Notes: a model not told the origin generated them from the sequence alone. 13,095 bases of DNA from Smithellaceae bacterium (GCA_028704195.1 JAQVLL010000017.1:1-13095); one strand, 5' to 3'; shown: positions 1 to 8,085, counted from the stretch's first letter. A program made the numbers and translations.

Positions 1-418
1 GTACCTGATTCATGTGGAACGCTACATCAAGGATCTGGAGATCGAGGTCAACTGTCTCAACAATATTTGCATGACGCAGGTGCTTCCGGCGGCTGTGGCT
101 TATCAGCAGAAAGTGGCAAAAGCCATCACCAGTTCCAGAGAAGCTCTCGGAGCAGGCGCAGTGGTTTCTGAGCAGAAGGAAATCCTTAAAAAGATCCTGA
201 GACTGATTGATCAGATATGCAAGACCATCCATGATATTCAGTCCAAAGTTGAAGCGGCGTCTGCCGTGCATGATGAGCCTAAAAAAGCAGAAATGCTGGG
301 CAGCAAGGTCAAACCGAAGATGGACGAGCTTCGCGAGTATGTGGATGCGCTGGAAAATATGGTTGATGATGAATCCTGGCCGCTGCCGAAATTCTGGGAG
401 ATGCTGTTTATCAGCTGA
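1..418 (+). CDS. glnN: Glutamine synthetase type III, C-terminal part (5' truncated by window edge)
   Basis: The frame is open from base 2 (reading Tyr-Leu-Ile-His-Val-Glu-Arg) to a TGA at 416-418, giving about 138 residues of a protein that normally has roughly 700. The segment resembles the C-terminal helical region of type III glutamine synthetases: YIKDLEIEVN, then VLPAAVAYQQ, a charged helical stretch, and the ending DDESWPLPKFWEMLF, close to the family's typical DDELWPLPKYRELLF tail. GSIII makes glutamine from glutamate, ammonia and ATP in the cytoplasm. The ATP/glutamate catalytic core lies outside the window. A GTG at 14 is in frame but is internal, not a start. The stop is 8 nt before carA, so the two are probably cotranscribed. 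Family assignment rests on the C-terminal signature only; I am confident of type III rather than type I. Confidence 0.88.
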   Translation, partial: YLIHVERYIKDLEIEVNCLNNICMTQVLPAAVAYQQKVAKAITSSREALGAGAVVSEQKEILKKILRLIDQICKTIHDIQSKVEAASAVHDEPKKAEMLGSKVKPKMDELREYVDALENMVDDESWPLPKFWEMLFIS

Positions 419-426
419 ACATTCAT

Positions 427-1569
427 ATGCCCCTGATTCGAAAAGATCGTAAAGCATTGCTTGTTCTTGAAGATGGAAGCTTCTTTGAGGGTTTTGCTTT
501 CGCAGGTGCGGGCGAAACCCTCGGGGAGGTTGTCTTTAACACGGGCATGACCGGTTATCAGGAAGTGATTACCGATCCTTCCTATAAAGGCCAGATGGTC
601 ACCATGACTTATCCGCTTGTCGGAAACTACGGCATCAATGACGAAGACATGGAATCAGCGGGTATTCATCTGGAAGGATTCATCGTCAAAGAGTATCAGC
701 CGAATCCCAGCAACTGGCGGATGAAAAAAAGTCTGGAGGCATTCCTGGACGAGAATGGTAAAATCGGCATTGAAGGCATAGATACGAGAGCCCTGACGCG
801 ACGCTTGCGTCTGTCCGGTTCGATGAAAGGGATGATTTCCACGCAATCAAAAAATGTTGGCGAGCTGCTGGAGCAGGTGCGGGCATACCCCGGGCTTGTC
901 GGACGCGACCTGGTGTGCGAGGTTTCCTGCTATAAACCCTACCTGTGGGAAAAAGGCGCACCATCACAAAATCAAATACCTGCCCAAAAGACGGCGAAAA
1001 AGCCGCGGGTCGTTGTCCTGGACTGCGGCGTCAAGTATAATATTTTAAGACTCCTGGAAAACAATGGTTGCGAAGTTGTTGTTGTGCCGTCATTTGCCAC
1101 AGGCGACGAGGTTCTTTCTTATCAACCTGATGGTGTGTTGCTGTCCAACGGTCCCGGCGACCCGGCGGCTCTTCCGTATATTGTGGATGCGGCGCGAACC
1201 GTCCTGGGGAGGACGCCGGTTTTCGGCATCTGCCTGGGACATCAGATCATCGGCCAGGCCATTGGCGGCAAAACGGAAAAATTGAAATTCGGTCATCACG
1301 GCATTAATCAGCCGGTCAAGAATATGGCAACAGGAAGAGTGGAAATCACCTCTCAGAATCACGGATTTGTTGTCGAGCCGGACTCGGTTGCAAATAAGGC
1401 GGATACGTCCTACACAAACTTAAACGATGCAACATCCGAAGGCATGACACTTCCCGGATGTATCAGTGTGCAGTACCATCCTGAAGCTGCACCCGGTCCG
1501 CATGATACGGAATATTTATTCACCCAGTTTGTAAAATTCACAAAACAGGAAAGAAGGCAGCCTACGTGA
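427..1569 (+). CDS. carA: Carbamoyl phosphate synthetase small (glutaminase) subunit
   Basis: 380 residues, normal for the family. CarA hydrolyses glutamine and channels ammonia to CarB for carbamoyl phosphate, the precursor of pyrimidines and arginine. The N-terminal CPSase small-chain domain is clear (LVLEDGSFFEGFAF, VVFNTGMTGYQEV, MTYPLVGNYGI). The C-terminal class I glutamine amidotransferase domain carries the nucleophile Cys269 in FGICLGHQ and the His351/Glu353 pair in VQYHPEAAPGP, so the triad is complete. ATG 427 is chosen because homologous sequence begins within a few residues of it. No strong Shine-Dalgarno is seen (a GGGAG lies about 22 nt upstream), so translation may be coupled to glnN, which stops 8 nt before. 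The 3' end overlaps guaA by 4 nt. Its partner carB is not adjacent: guaA and a palindromic element lie between. Confidence 0.97.
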   Translation: MPLIRKDRKALLVLEDGSFFEGFAFAGAGETLGEVVFNTGMTGYQEVITDPSYKGQMVTMTYPLVGNYGINDEDMESAGIHLEGFIVKEYQPNPSNWRMKKSLEAFLDENGKIGIEGIDTRALTRRLRLSGSMKGMISTQSKNVGELLEQVRAYPGLVGRDLVCEVSCYKPYLWEKGAPSQNQIPAQKTAKKPRVVVLDCGVKYNILRLLENNGCEVVVVPSFATGDEVLSYQPDGVLLSNGPGDPAALPYIVDAARTVLGRTPVFGICLGHQIIGQAIGGKTEKLKFGHHGINQPVKNMATGRVEITSQNHGFVVEPDSVANKADTSYTNLNDATSEGMTLPGCISVQYHPEAAPGPHDTEYLFTQFVKFTKQERRQPT

Positions 1570-3095
1570 TTCTAATCATCGATTTTGGTTCGCAGTACAA
1601 TCAGCTGATCGCGCGGCGAGTGCGGGAGCACCATGTTTATTGCCAGATTGAGCCGCCGGATATCGGCATGGAAGCGATTAGGGGGTTCGCACCGGAGGGC
1701 ATCATCTTGTCGGGTGGTCCGGCCAGCATTTATTCCAAAGGTGCTCCGCGTGTGGACAAAAACATTTTTGGACTCGGCATTCCGATCCTGGGCATCTGCT
1801 ATGGCCTGCAGTACATGATTGATTCACTTGGCGGCAAGGTTGCCCGATCTGCCAAACGGGAGTACGGATTTGCCGAGCTTCAGGTCAAAAAGCAAAAAGG
1901 GATCTTTTCCGGTGTGGGCAGGAAGAGCCGATGCTGGATGAGCCATGGGGATTCCATTGCGGCGCTGCCGGAGGGTTTTGTGGTTACCGCCTGCACAGCG
2001 AATACGCAGGTTGCGGCAACCGAAGATATAAAACATCATTTTTATGGTCTGCAGTTCCATCCGGAAGTTGTTCACACCCAAGCCGGGGCAAAAATACTGG
2101 CCAATTTTCTGTTTGAGATCTGCCGGTGCCGGAAGACCTGGTCGATGAAATCGTTTATCAGCCATGCAGTGGAAGAGATCCGTCAGCAGGTGGGGTCGGA
2201 CAAAGTCATTTTGGGCCTTTCCGGCGGAGTGGATTCCTCGGTGGCGGCGGTTCTCCTGCACAAAGCCATAGGCCGTCAGCTCACCTGCGTTTTCGTGGAC
2301 AACGGCGTGCTGAGGGCGGGTGAGGCAGAACGAGTGATCCAGATGTTTAAAACGCATCTGCACATCCAGTTGCGTTTTGTCCGTTCAGGGAAGCTCTTTC
2401 TCCGAAAATTAAAGGGGGTGACCAGCCCCGAGCAGAAGCGCAAAATCATAGGCCGCACCTTTATCCAAGTATTTGATCAGGAAGCGCGAAAAGTCAAGGG
2501 CGTCAAATTTCTGGCCCAGGGAACCCTTTACCCTGACCTGATAGAATCCCGATCGGCATTTGGCGGTCCCAGCGCGGTGATCAAGTCGCATCACAATGTC
2601 GGAGGCCTTCCCAAAACCATGAAATTGCAGTTGATTGAGCCGCTCAAGCATTTGTTTAAGGATGAAGTACGACTTTTAGGGAAGGAACTGGGATTACCGC
2701 GGGACGTTGTCTGGCGTCAGCCATTTCCCGGTCCGGGGCTTGCTGTCCGGATCATCGGGGACGTAAACATCCAGCGCCTTTCTGTGCTGCGAAAGGCCGA
2801 CACGATCCTAATTGAAGAAATACGTGCATCTAATCTCTATTACAAGCTGTGGCAGGCATTCGCGATTCTGCTGCCGCTGAAAAGCGTTGGTATCATGGGT
2901 GATCAGCGGACCTATGAAAATATCATTGCGATCCGCGCCGTGACCAGTGACGATGCCATGACGGCGGACTGGGCGAGACTGCCGCAGGATCTGCTGGCAC
3001 GTGTATCCACGCGCATGATCAACGAAGTGCGCGGCATCAACCGGGTGGTCTATGACATCAGCTCCAAACCGCCAAGTACGATTGAGTGGGAGTAG
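1566..3095 (+). CDS. guaA: GMP synthase (glutamine-hydrolysing)
   Basis: 509 residues, slightly shorter than E. coli GuaA (525). It converts XMP, glutamine and ATP to GMP. The N-terminal class I amidotransferase domain begins at once with ILIIDFGSQYNQL, has Cys78 in GICYGLQ, and His165/Glu167 in QFHPEV. The ATP-pyrophosphatase P-loop is SGGVDSS from residue 219, followed by FVDNGVLR, KRKIIGRTF, IKSHHNVGGLP and RQPFPGPGLAVR. The C-terminal dimerisation domain ends in the family's invariant-looking DISSKPPSTIEWE. The start is GTG 1566, overlapping the carA stop as GTGA, which suggests coupled translation. All catalytic motifs look intact, so I read it as functional. The unusual point is its position between carA and carB. 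An AAGGAGG directly after its stop (3096-3102) serves no obvious gene. Confidence 0.96.
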   Translation: MILIIDFGSQYNQLIARRVREHHVYCQIEPPDIGMEAIRGFAPEGIILSGGPASIYSKGAPRVDKNIFGLGIPILGICYGLQYMIDSLGGKVARSAKREYGFAELQVKKQKGIFSGVGRKSRCWMSHGDSIAALPEGFVVTACTANTQVAATEDIKHHFYGLQFHPEVVHTQAGAKILANFLFEICRCRKTWSMKSFISHAVEEIRQQVGSDKVILGLSGGVDSSVAAVLLHKAIGRQLTCVFVDNGVLRAGEAERVIQMFKTHLHIQLRFVRSGKLFLRKLKGVTSPEQKRKIIGRTFIQVFDQEARKVKGVKFLAQGTLYPDLIESRSAFGGPSAVIKSHHNVGGLPKTMKLQLIEPLKHLFKDEVRLLGKELGLPRDVVWRQPFPGPGLAVRIIGDVNIQRLSVLRKADTILIEEIRASNLYYKLWQAFAILLPLKSVGIMGDQRTYENIIAIRAVTSDDAMTADWARLPQDLLARVSTRMINEVRGINRVVYDISSKPPSTIEWE

Positions 3096-3102
3096 AAGGA
3101 GG
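3096..3102 (+). promoter_or_regulatory. Orphan Shine-Dalgarno-like AAGGAGG after guaA
   Basis: A perfect AAGGAGG begins one base after the guaA stop. The next ATG (3105) is only 2 nt away, too close for normal initiation, and opens a 14-codon frame that stops at 3149. carB itself starts 220 nt downstream with a weak ribosome binding site. The motif directly abuts the left end of the 188-bp palindrome (they share bases 3101-3102). It may be a remnant of a former ribosome binding site cut off by the inserted element; that is inference. Confidence 0.4.
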
Positions 3103-3288
3103 CGATGTACCGACTCGCATTGCTGCTCAAAATCTTTTTCCGACCCTGAAACTGCTCAACTGCACTGCCGGTTCGCAAACTCGCGCCACAGGCGCTCAAA
3201 CAGGCGACCCGGCGGACGTTTCATTTTGCAGGCAGGGTAAGCCCCGGAAAAAGCTTCCATTCGCAACAATGCGAGCCGGTACATTGCC
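3101..3288. repeat. 188-bp foldback (imperfect palindrome) element between guaA and carB
   Basis: The outer arms 3101-3126 and 3263-3288 are inverted repeats matching at 23 of 26 positions; all three differences are transitions. Further paired segments lie inside: 3134-3142 with 3245-3253 (9/9), 3143-3148 with 3233-3238 (6/6), 3148-3152 with 3218-3222 (5/5), 3167-3176 with 3204-3213 (9/10), and a tip hairpin 3183-3187 with 3191-3195 (GCGCC/GGCGC, 3-nt loop). The centres of all pairs fall within about 10 nt of each other, so the whole stretch can fold into one long hairpin, as DNA cruciform or as RNA. No coding frame is convincing and no clear target-site duplication was found. It resembles a miniature foldback element or large repetitive extragenic palindrome. 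Confidence 0.8.
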
Positions 3289-3322
3289 GTTAATGAGATG
3301 AAGAAAAAAGTGGTAAAAAGAC

Positions 3323-6300
3323 GTGCCGAAAAGAAATGACATAAAAAAAATACTGCTTATCGGTTCCGGGCCGATCATTATCAGCCAGGCCTGTGAATTT
3401 GACTATTCCGGGACGCAGGCCTGCAAGGCGCTGCGTGAGGAAGGTTACGAAGTTGTCCTGATCAACAGCAATCCTGCGACGATCATGACTGACCCGGAAA
3501 TGGCCGACCGCACCTATATAGAGCCGATTACACCTGAATCCGTGGCGAAAGTCATTGCCCGGGAACGTCCTGATGCATTGCTTCCCACGCTGGGCGGCCA
3601 GACCGGCCTAAACACTGCTGTGGCACTGGCGGAGTCAGGTGTGCTTAAAAAATATGGTGTGGAAATGATCGGCGCATCCCTGGAAGTGATTCACAAAGCC
3701 GAAGATCGTGAAAAATTCAGACATGCGATAGAGAAAATCGGCCTGCGGATGCCCAAAAGCGGTTTTGCACGCAATATGTCGGAAGTGATGAAGATTGCAG
3801 AGGCCATCGGGTTTCCTGTCATTATACGGGCGTCATTTACGCTAGGCGGAACCGGAAGCGGGGTGGCTTATAACCGTGAGGAACTCGTTGAGATTGCGAA
3901 GTCAGGTCTGGATGCCAGTATGATATCCGAGGTCATGATTGAGGAATCCGTGCTGGGCTGGAAGGAATACGAACTGGAAGTGATGCGGGACAAGGCGGAC
4001 AACGTCGTCATCATCTGTTCCATTGAAAATTTCGATGCTATGGGTGTGCACACAGGCGAGTCGATTACCATAGCGCCGGCGCAAACGCTTACGGACCGTG
4101 AATATCAAACCATGCGGGATGCCGCGATTGCCATCATGCGCGAAATCGGTGTAGAGACCGGCGGTTCCAATGTGCAGTTTGCGGTTCATCCCCAAACCGG
4201 CAAGATGATTGTCGTGGAAATGAATCCGCGGGTATCGAGATCATCGGCGCTGGCTTCCAAAGCTACCGGCTTCCCGATTGCAAAAATCGCTGCAAAACTG
4301 GAAGTAGGTTACACGCTGGATGAAATTCCCAACGACATTACGCGTGAGACAATGGCATCTTTTGAGCCGACGATCGATTACTGCGTGGTGAAAATCCCGC
4401 GCTGGACGTTTGAAAAATTTCCGGAAACGGAAGATTTTCTGACCACTTCGATGAAGTCGGTCGGTGAAACAATGGCGATTGGCCGCACGTTTAAAGAGGC
4501 GCTGCAGAAAGCGATCCGTTCACTGGAAATCGGCCGTTTCGGATTCGGGCAGGATTTGCCCGAGGACCGGCAGGAAAGAACGGCGCTTCTGAAGAGCAAA
4601 CTCATCAAGCCCAATTCGCTGAGGATTTTCTATATGGCCGAGGCTCTCAAAGACGGCATGGGGGTGGATGAGGTTTATACCCTCACCGGGGTTGATCCAT
4701 GGTTTTTGTACCAGATTAAAGATATTCTGAATGCGGAAGACGAACTGAAGAACTCTGAACCAACAGTAGAGCTTTTGCGAGCCGCAAAAGCAATGGGATT
4801 CTCCGATAGGGCTTTGAGCACATTCTGGAAGAAGACAGAACAGGAGATTCACGAATGGCGAAAAAAGGAAAATGTCTTTCCGGTTTATAAACTGGTCGAT
4901 ACGTGCGCGGCTGAATTTGAAGCCTATACACCCTATTATTATTCCACGTATGAGAAGGAGAATGAAACAAGGCCATCGGCGAAAAAGAAAGTGGCGATCA
5001 TCGGTGGCGGGCCGAACCGGATCGGCCAGGGCATTGAATTTGATTACTGCTGTGTCCACGCGTCGTATGCCCTGCGGGAAGAAGGCATCGAGAGCATCAT
5101 GATCAATTCCAACCCGGAAACCGTCAGCACGGATTACGACACATCGGATAAACTGTTTTTCGAGCCGGTGACGCTGGAGGACGTTCTGCATGTTGTTCAG
5201 ACGGAAAAGCCGGACGGTGTTATTGTCCAGTTTGGCGGTCAAACGCCTCTTAACCTGGCTCGAGGACTGGAAGCTGCCGGTGTGCCGATCATCGGAACAT
5301 CTCCCGCTGCTATTGACCGGGCGGAAGACCGCGACCGGTTTCAGGAGATTGTCCACAAACTTCACCTCAACCAGCCTGAGAATGATACAGCCATGAATAT
5401 TGAACAGGCGCTGGTTGCCGCGGGGCACATCGGCTACCCGGTTCTTGTGCGACCATCCTATGTACTGGGCGGACGGTCGATGGAAATCATCTACGATCCG
5501 GAAACGCTCCAGACGTTCTTGGCTAAAGCGCTTCTTGTTTCTCCCGGCCACCCGGTTTTGATCGATAAGTTTCTGGAAGACGCTGTCGAAGTAGATGTGG
5601 ATGCAATCAGTGACGGCAGGACAACGGTTGTGGCGGGAATCATGGAGCACATCGAAGAAGCGGGCATCCATTCGGGCGACAGCGCCTGTGTCCTCCCCCC
5701 ACTCACTCTTTCGGGATCATTGCTGGATCGGATTGAAGAACAGACCAGAATGCTCGCCTGCGAACTAAACGTGATCGGCCTGATGAATATTCAGTATGCT
5801 GTGAAAGATGATACTCTGTATGTGCTGGAAGTCAATCCGCGCGCCTCCCGCACAGTGCCCTTTGTCAGCAAGGCCATCGGTGTACCCCTGGCAAAGCTGG
5901 CCACCAAAGTGATGCTCGGCAAAAGCCTGCAGGAACTCGGTTTTATACAAACCGTGAAACCAAAACATATATCCGTCAAGGAAGCTGTCTTTCCGTTCAA
6001 CCGTTTCCCGGAAGTGGATATCGGGCTTGGACCGGAAATGAAATCTACCGGCGAGGTGATGGGGATTGACCAGTCATTTGGACTTGCCTTCGCCAAATCG
6101 CAGATGGCGGCCGGTTTCAAGGTTTCGGATTCGGGGTCCATCTTCATCAGCGTTCATGATGACCATAAAGACAGGATCATGCACATTGCGCGGACATTTG
6201 AAAAACTTGGGTTCAAGATCCTGGCCACTGCCGGCACAGCCAGGCATTTGAGCCGTTACGGGATGGATGCAACGGTCGTCAAAAAAGTCAGTGAAGGCCG

Positions 6301-6538
6301 GCCGCACATCATTGATTATATCAAGAACGGAGACATCCAGATGGTCATTAACACCAGTGTGGGCCGCAAATCGTCTCGCGATGCCTATCACATCCGCCGC
6401 GGCGCTCTGGCTTACAATATTCTTTACACCACCACACTGGCGGGAGCGCGGGCGTTGGGCGAGGCAGCCAAAGCGATGAGCCGTCAGGACTGGGGAGTAT
6501 GCTCTCTGCAGGAGTATCATAAAAATGACGTTATCTGA
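3323..6538 (+). CDS. carB: Carbamoyl phosphate synthetase large subunit
   Basis: 1071 residues, full length. CarB makes carbamoyl phosphate from bicarbonate, two ATP and ammonia delivered by CarA. The two homologous ATP-grasp halves are both present: the first opens with IGSGPIIISQACEFDYSG (the usual G before QACEF is S here) and contains ASFTLGGTGSG and VVEMNPRVSRSSALASKATG; the second opens with IGGGPNRIGQGIEFDYCC and contains RPSYVLGGRSMEI and LEVNPRASRTVPFVSKA. The last ~130 residues are the MGS-like allosteric domain (ILATAGTARHL, INTSVGRKSSRD). The start must be GTG 3323: an in-frame TAA lies at 3314-3316 and no other start codon follows for many codons. The ribosome binding site is weak (A-rich). 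The gene follows the foldback element and its 3' end overlaps purF by 14 nt. Confidence 0.97.
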   Translation: MPKRNDIKKILLIGSGPIIISQACEFDYSGTQACKALREEGYEVVLINSNPATIMTDPEMADRTYIEPITPESVAKVIARERPDALLPTLGGQTGLNTAVALAESGVLKKYGVEMIGASLEVIHKAEDREKFRHAIEKIGLRMPKSGFARNMSEVMKIAEAIGFPVIIRASFTLGGTGSGVAYNREELVEIAKSGLDASMISEVMIEESVLGWKEYELEVMRDKADNVVIICSIENFDAMGVHTGESITIAPAQTLTDREYQTMRDAAIAIMREIGVETGGSNVQFAVHPQTGKMIVVEMNPRVSRSSALASKATGFPIAKIAAKLEVGYTLDEIPNDITRETMASFEPTIDYCVVKIPRWTFEKFPETEDFLTTSMKSVGETMAIGRTFKEALQKAIRSLEIGRFGFGQDLPEDRQERTALLKSKLIKPNSLRIFYMAEALKDGMGVDEVYTLTGVDPWFLYQIKDILNAEDELKNSEPTVELLRAAKAMGFSDRALSTFWKKTEQEIHEWRKKENVFPVYKLVDTCAAEFEAYTPYYYSTYEKENETRPSAKKKVAIIGGGPNRIGQGIEFDYCCVHASYALREEGIESIMINSNPETVSTDYDTSDKLFFEPVTLEDVLHVVQTEKPDGVIVQFGGQTPLNLARGLEAAGVPIIGTSPAAIDRAEDRDRFQEIVHKLHLNQPENDTAMNIEQALVAAGHIGYPVLVRPSYVLGGRSMEIIYDPETLQTFLAKALLVSPGHPVLIDKFLEDAVEVDVDAISDGRTTVVAGIMEHIEEAGIHSGDSACVLPPLTLSGSLLDRIEEQTRMLACELNVIGLMNIQYAVKDDTLYVLEVNPRASRTVPFVSKAIGVPLAKLATKVMLGKSLQELGFIQTVKPKHISVKEAVFPFNRFPEVDIGLGPEMKSTGEVMGIDQSFGLAFAKSQMAAGFKVSDSGSIFISVHDDHKDRIMHIARTFEKLGFKILATAGTARHLSRYGMDATVVKKVSEGRPHIIDYIKNGDIQMVINTSVGRKSSRDAYHIRRGALAYNILYTTTLAGARALGEAAKAMSRQDWGVCSLQEYHKNDVI

Positions 6539-7949
6539 TGCATCTATGAATGAATCCGGTCGTCCCCGTGAGGAGTGCGGCGTGTTTGGCATTTACGGAC
6601 ATGAAGATGCAGCTCGCGTGACCTACTTTGGTCTTTTTGCCCTTCAGCACCGCGGCCAGGAATCTGCGGGTATTGTTGTGTCCGATGGTTGTCATGTCTT
6701 TGAACATAAAGGCATGGGGCTTGCCTCAGGTGTGTTTAAGGAATCCATTTTACAGAAACTGACCGGATCGCTCGCGATCGGCCATGTCCGTTACTCCACC
6801 ACGGGGTCTTCCACGATATCCAATGCTCAGCCGTTTCTTGTGCATGTCGGTGAGGAATATTACGCCTTGGGGCACAACGGCAACATTGTAAACGCCCAGT
6901 CCCTGCGGTCTGAACTGGAAAGCCGGGGGTCAATATTTCAGTCCACGATGGACAGCGAAGTCATTATCCATTTAATGGCCCCGCATTTAAAGAGAGGGCT
7001 GGAGAAGGCGCTTTCCATTGCCCTGCAGCAGGTTGAAGGCGCCTACAGTATGGTGATGTTGACGCGGGACAAAATTATCGCGTCCCGCGATCCGCGGGGC
7101 TTCCGGCCACTGGCTTTAGGCAAACTCAATGGCGGCTGGGTCGTGGCGTCTGAAACCTGTGCATTTGATCTCGTGGGTGCCGAGTACATACGGGATGTTG
7201 AGCCGGGTGAAATCATTATCATCGATGCGCAAGGTTGCAAAAGTTTGAAACCTTTCCCCGTCATGAAGCATTGCCACTGTATTTTTGAACTGATTTACTT
7301 TGCGCGCCCCGACAGCCAGATTTTCGGACAGAATGTCTACCTGTGCCGCAAACGCCTGGGACATGAACTGGCGAGGGAATATCGTCCCGATGTTGAACTG
7401 GTGATGCCGTTTCCGGATTCCGGAAACTACGCCGCGATCGGTTACGCGGAAGAAAGCGGCATTCCCTTTGAGATGGGAATGATTCGTAATCATTACGTAG
7501 GCCGAACCTTCATTCAGCCAACCCAGCCGATGCGCGACTTTGGTGTACGTGTGAAACTCAACCCGGTCAGGACGCTTTTGGAGGGAAAGAAAGTCCTGAT
7601 TGTAGAGGATTCCATTGTTCGCGGCACGACAAGCCGCAACCGCGTGAAACACCTTAAGGGGGTCGGCGTTAAGGAACTCCACATGGTGATCAGCTGTCCG
7701 CCAACCATGTTTCCCTGCCCGTACGGCATTGATTTTTCTTCCAAGGGCGAATTGATTGCCGCGAAAAAGGAAAACGAGAAAGCCATTGCAGAGTTTATCG
7801 GTCTCGATTCACTTCACTACCTGAGTGTCGATGGAATGGTCAAAGCCACCGGAATGCAAAAAGGGGGTTTCTGCCTTGCCTGTTATACGGGCGACTATCC
7901 CATTGCCCCTCCCGAAACAATCGATAAGTTCTGCATGGAAATCAGATAA
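6525..7949 (+). CDS. purF: Amidophosphoribosyltransferase (glutamine PRPP amidotransferase)
   Basis: 474 residues. It catalyses the first committed step of purine synthesis, PRPP plus glutamine to phosphoribosylamine. The N-terminal Ntn glutaminase has the nucleophile Cys in EECGVFGIYGH, followed by GLFALQHRGQES, HVRYSTTG and LGHNGN. The C-terminal phosphoribosyltransferase domain has FIQPTQPMRDFGVRVKLNPV and the PRPP loop VLIVEDSIVRGTTS. Cysteines around HCHCIF, FPCPYG and FCLACYTG match the pattern of the Bacillus-type enzyme, which carries a 4Fe-4S cluster and is made with a propeptide. Start ATG 6525 has AGGAG 10 nt upstream and gives a 17-residue propeptide; ATG 6546 would give 10 residues, closer to the known Bacillus length of 11, but lacks a ribosome binding site. 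The gene overlaps carB by 14 nt and appears to end the operon. Confidence 0.96.
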   Translation: MTLSDASMNESGRPREECGVFGIYGHEDAARVTYFGLFALQHRGQESAGIVVSDGCHVFEHKGMGLASGVFKESILQKLTGSLAIGHVRYSTTGSSTISNAQPFLVHVGEEYYALGHNGNIVNAQSLRSELESRGSIFQSTMDSEVIIHLMAPHLKRGLEKALSIALQQVEGAYSMVMLTRDKIIASRDPRGFRPLALGKLNGGWVVASETCAFDLVGAEYIRDVEPGEIIIIDAQGCKSLKPFPVMKHCHCIFELIYFARPDSQIFGQNVYLCRKRLGHELAREYRPDVELVMPFPDSGNYAAIGYAEESGIPFEMGMIRNHYVGRTFIQPTQPMRDFGVRVKLNPVRTLLEGKKVLIVEDSIVRGTTSRNRVKHLKGVGVKELHMVISCPPTMFPCPYGIDFSSKGELIAAKKENEKAIAEFIGLDSLHYLSVDGMVKATGMQKGGFCLACYTGDYPIAPPETIDKFCMEIR

Positions 7950-7984
7950 CCGTTGATTCGCATCTTTTTATCCAACTTTGCTGA

Positions 7985-7993
7985 TGTTATAAT
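7985..7993 (+). promoter_or_regulatory. Candidate extended -10 promoter upstream of adk (distal)
   Basis: TG-T-TATAAT at 7985-7993 is a perfect extended -10 element in the 136-nt purF-adk gap. No good -35 lies at the right distance, which extended -10 promoters can tolerate. It would start transcription near 8000, about 85 nt before adk. Confidence 0.45.
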
Positions 7994-8013
7994 TTGCCTT
8001 GTTTCTAATTGAC

Positions 8014-8042
8014 TTGACCGCCTGCTGTTTTTGCATTATAAG
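8014..8042 (+). promoter_or_regulatory. Candidate sigma70-type promoter for adk (proximal)
   Basis: TTGACC (8014-8019), a 17-nt spacer and TATAAG (8037-8042) predict a start near 8049, giving a leader of about 37 nt ahead of the adk ATG. This suggests adk-uvrD is transcribed independently of the glnN-purF operon. Confidence 0.6.
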
Positions 8043-8085
8043 CCCCGCAGTCTAAAGATCAGTGATGCATCATCGGGAGGAGAAC

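Noticed and set aside
1824..2363. 179-residue minus-strand open frame inside guaA
   Set aside because: Antisense shadow of a clearly conserved GuaA; low-complexity, Arg/His-rich translation with no domain.
2716..2745. GuaA RQPFPGPG instead of RHPFPGPG, suspected as a divergent paralog
   Set aside because: RQPFPGPG also occurs in Bacillus-type GuaA, and all catalytic motifs are intact, so it is an ordinary functional enzyme.
3052..3301. Two plus-strand frames of 62 and 71 codons crossing the guaA-carB gap
   Set aside because: They run through the palindrome, give Arg/Ser/Cys-rich random-looking products and start within guaA; explained better as foldback DNA.
4520..5671. 383-residue minus-strand open frame inside carB
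   Set aside because: It is antisense to a full-length, motif-perfect CarB; it shows no recognisable domain, and long antisense frames are expected in such coding DNA.
8062..8085. GTG 8062 as the adk start
   Set aside because: It adds MMHHREEN ahead of the conserved opening, while ATG 8086 has an ideal GGGAGGAG just upstream.
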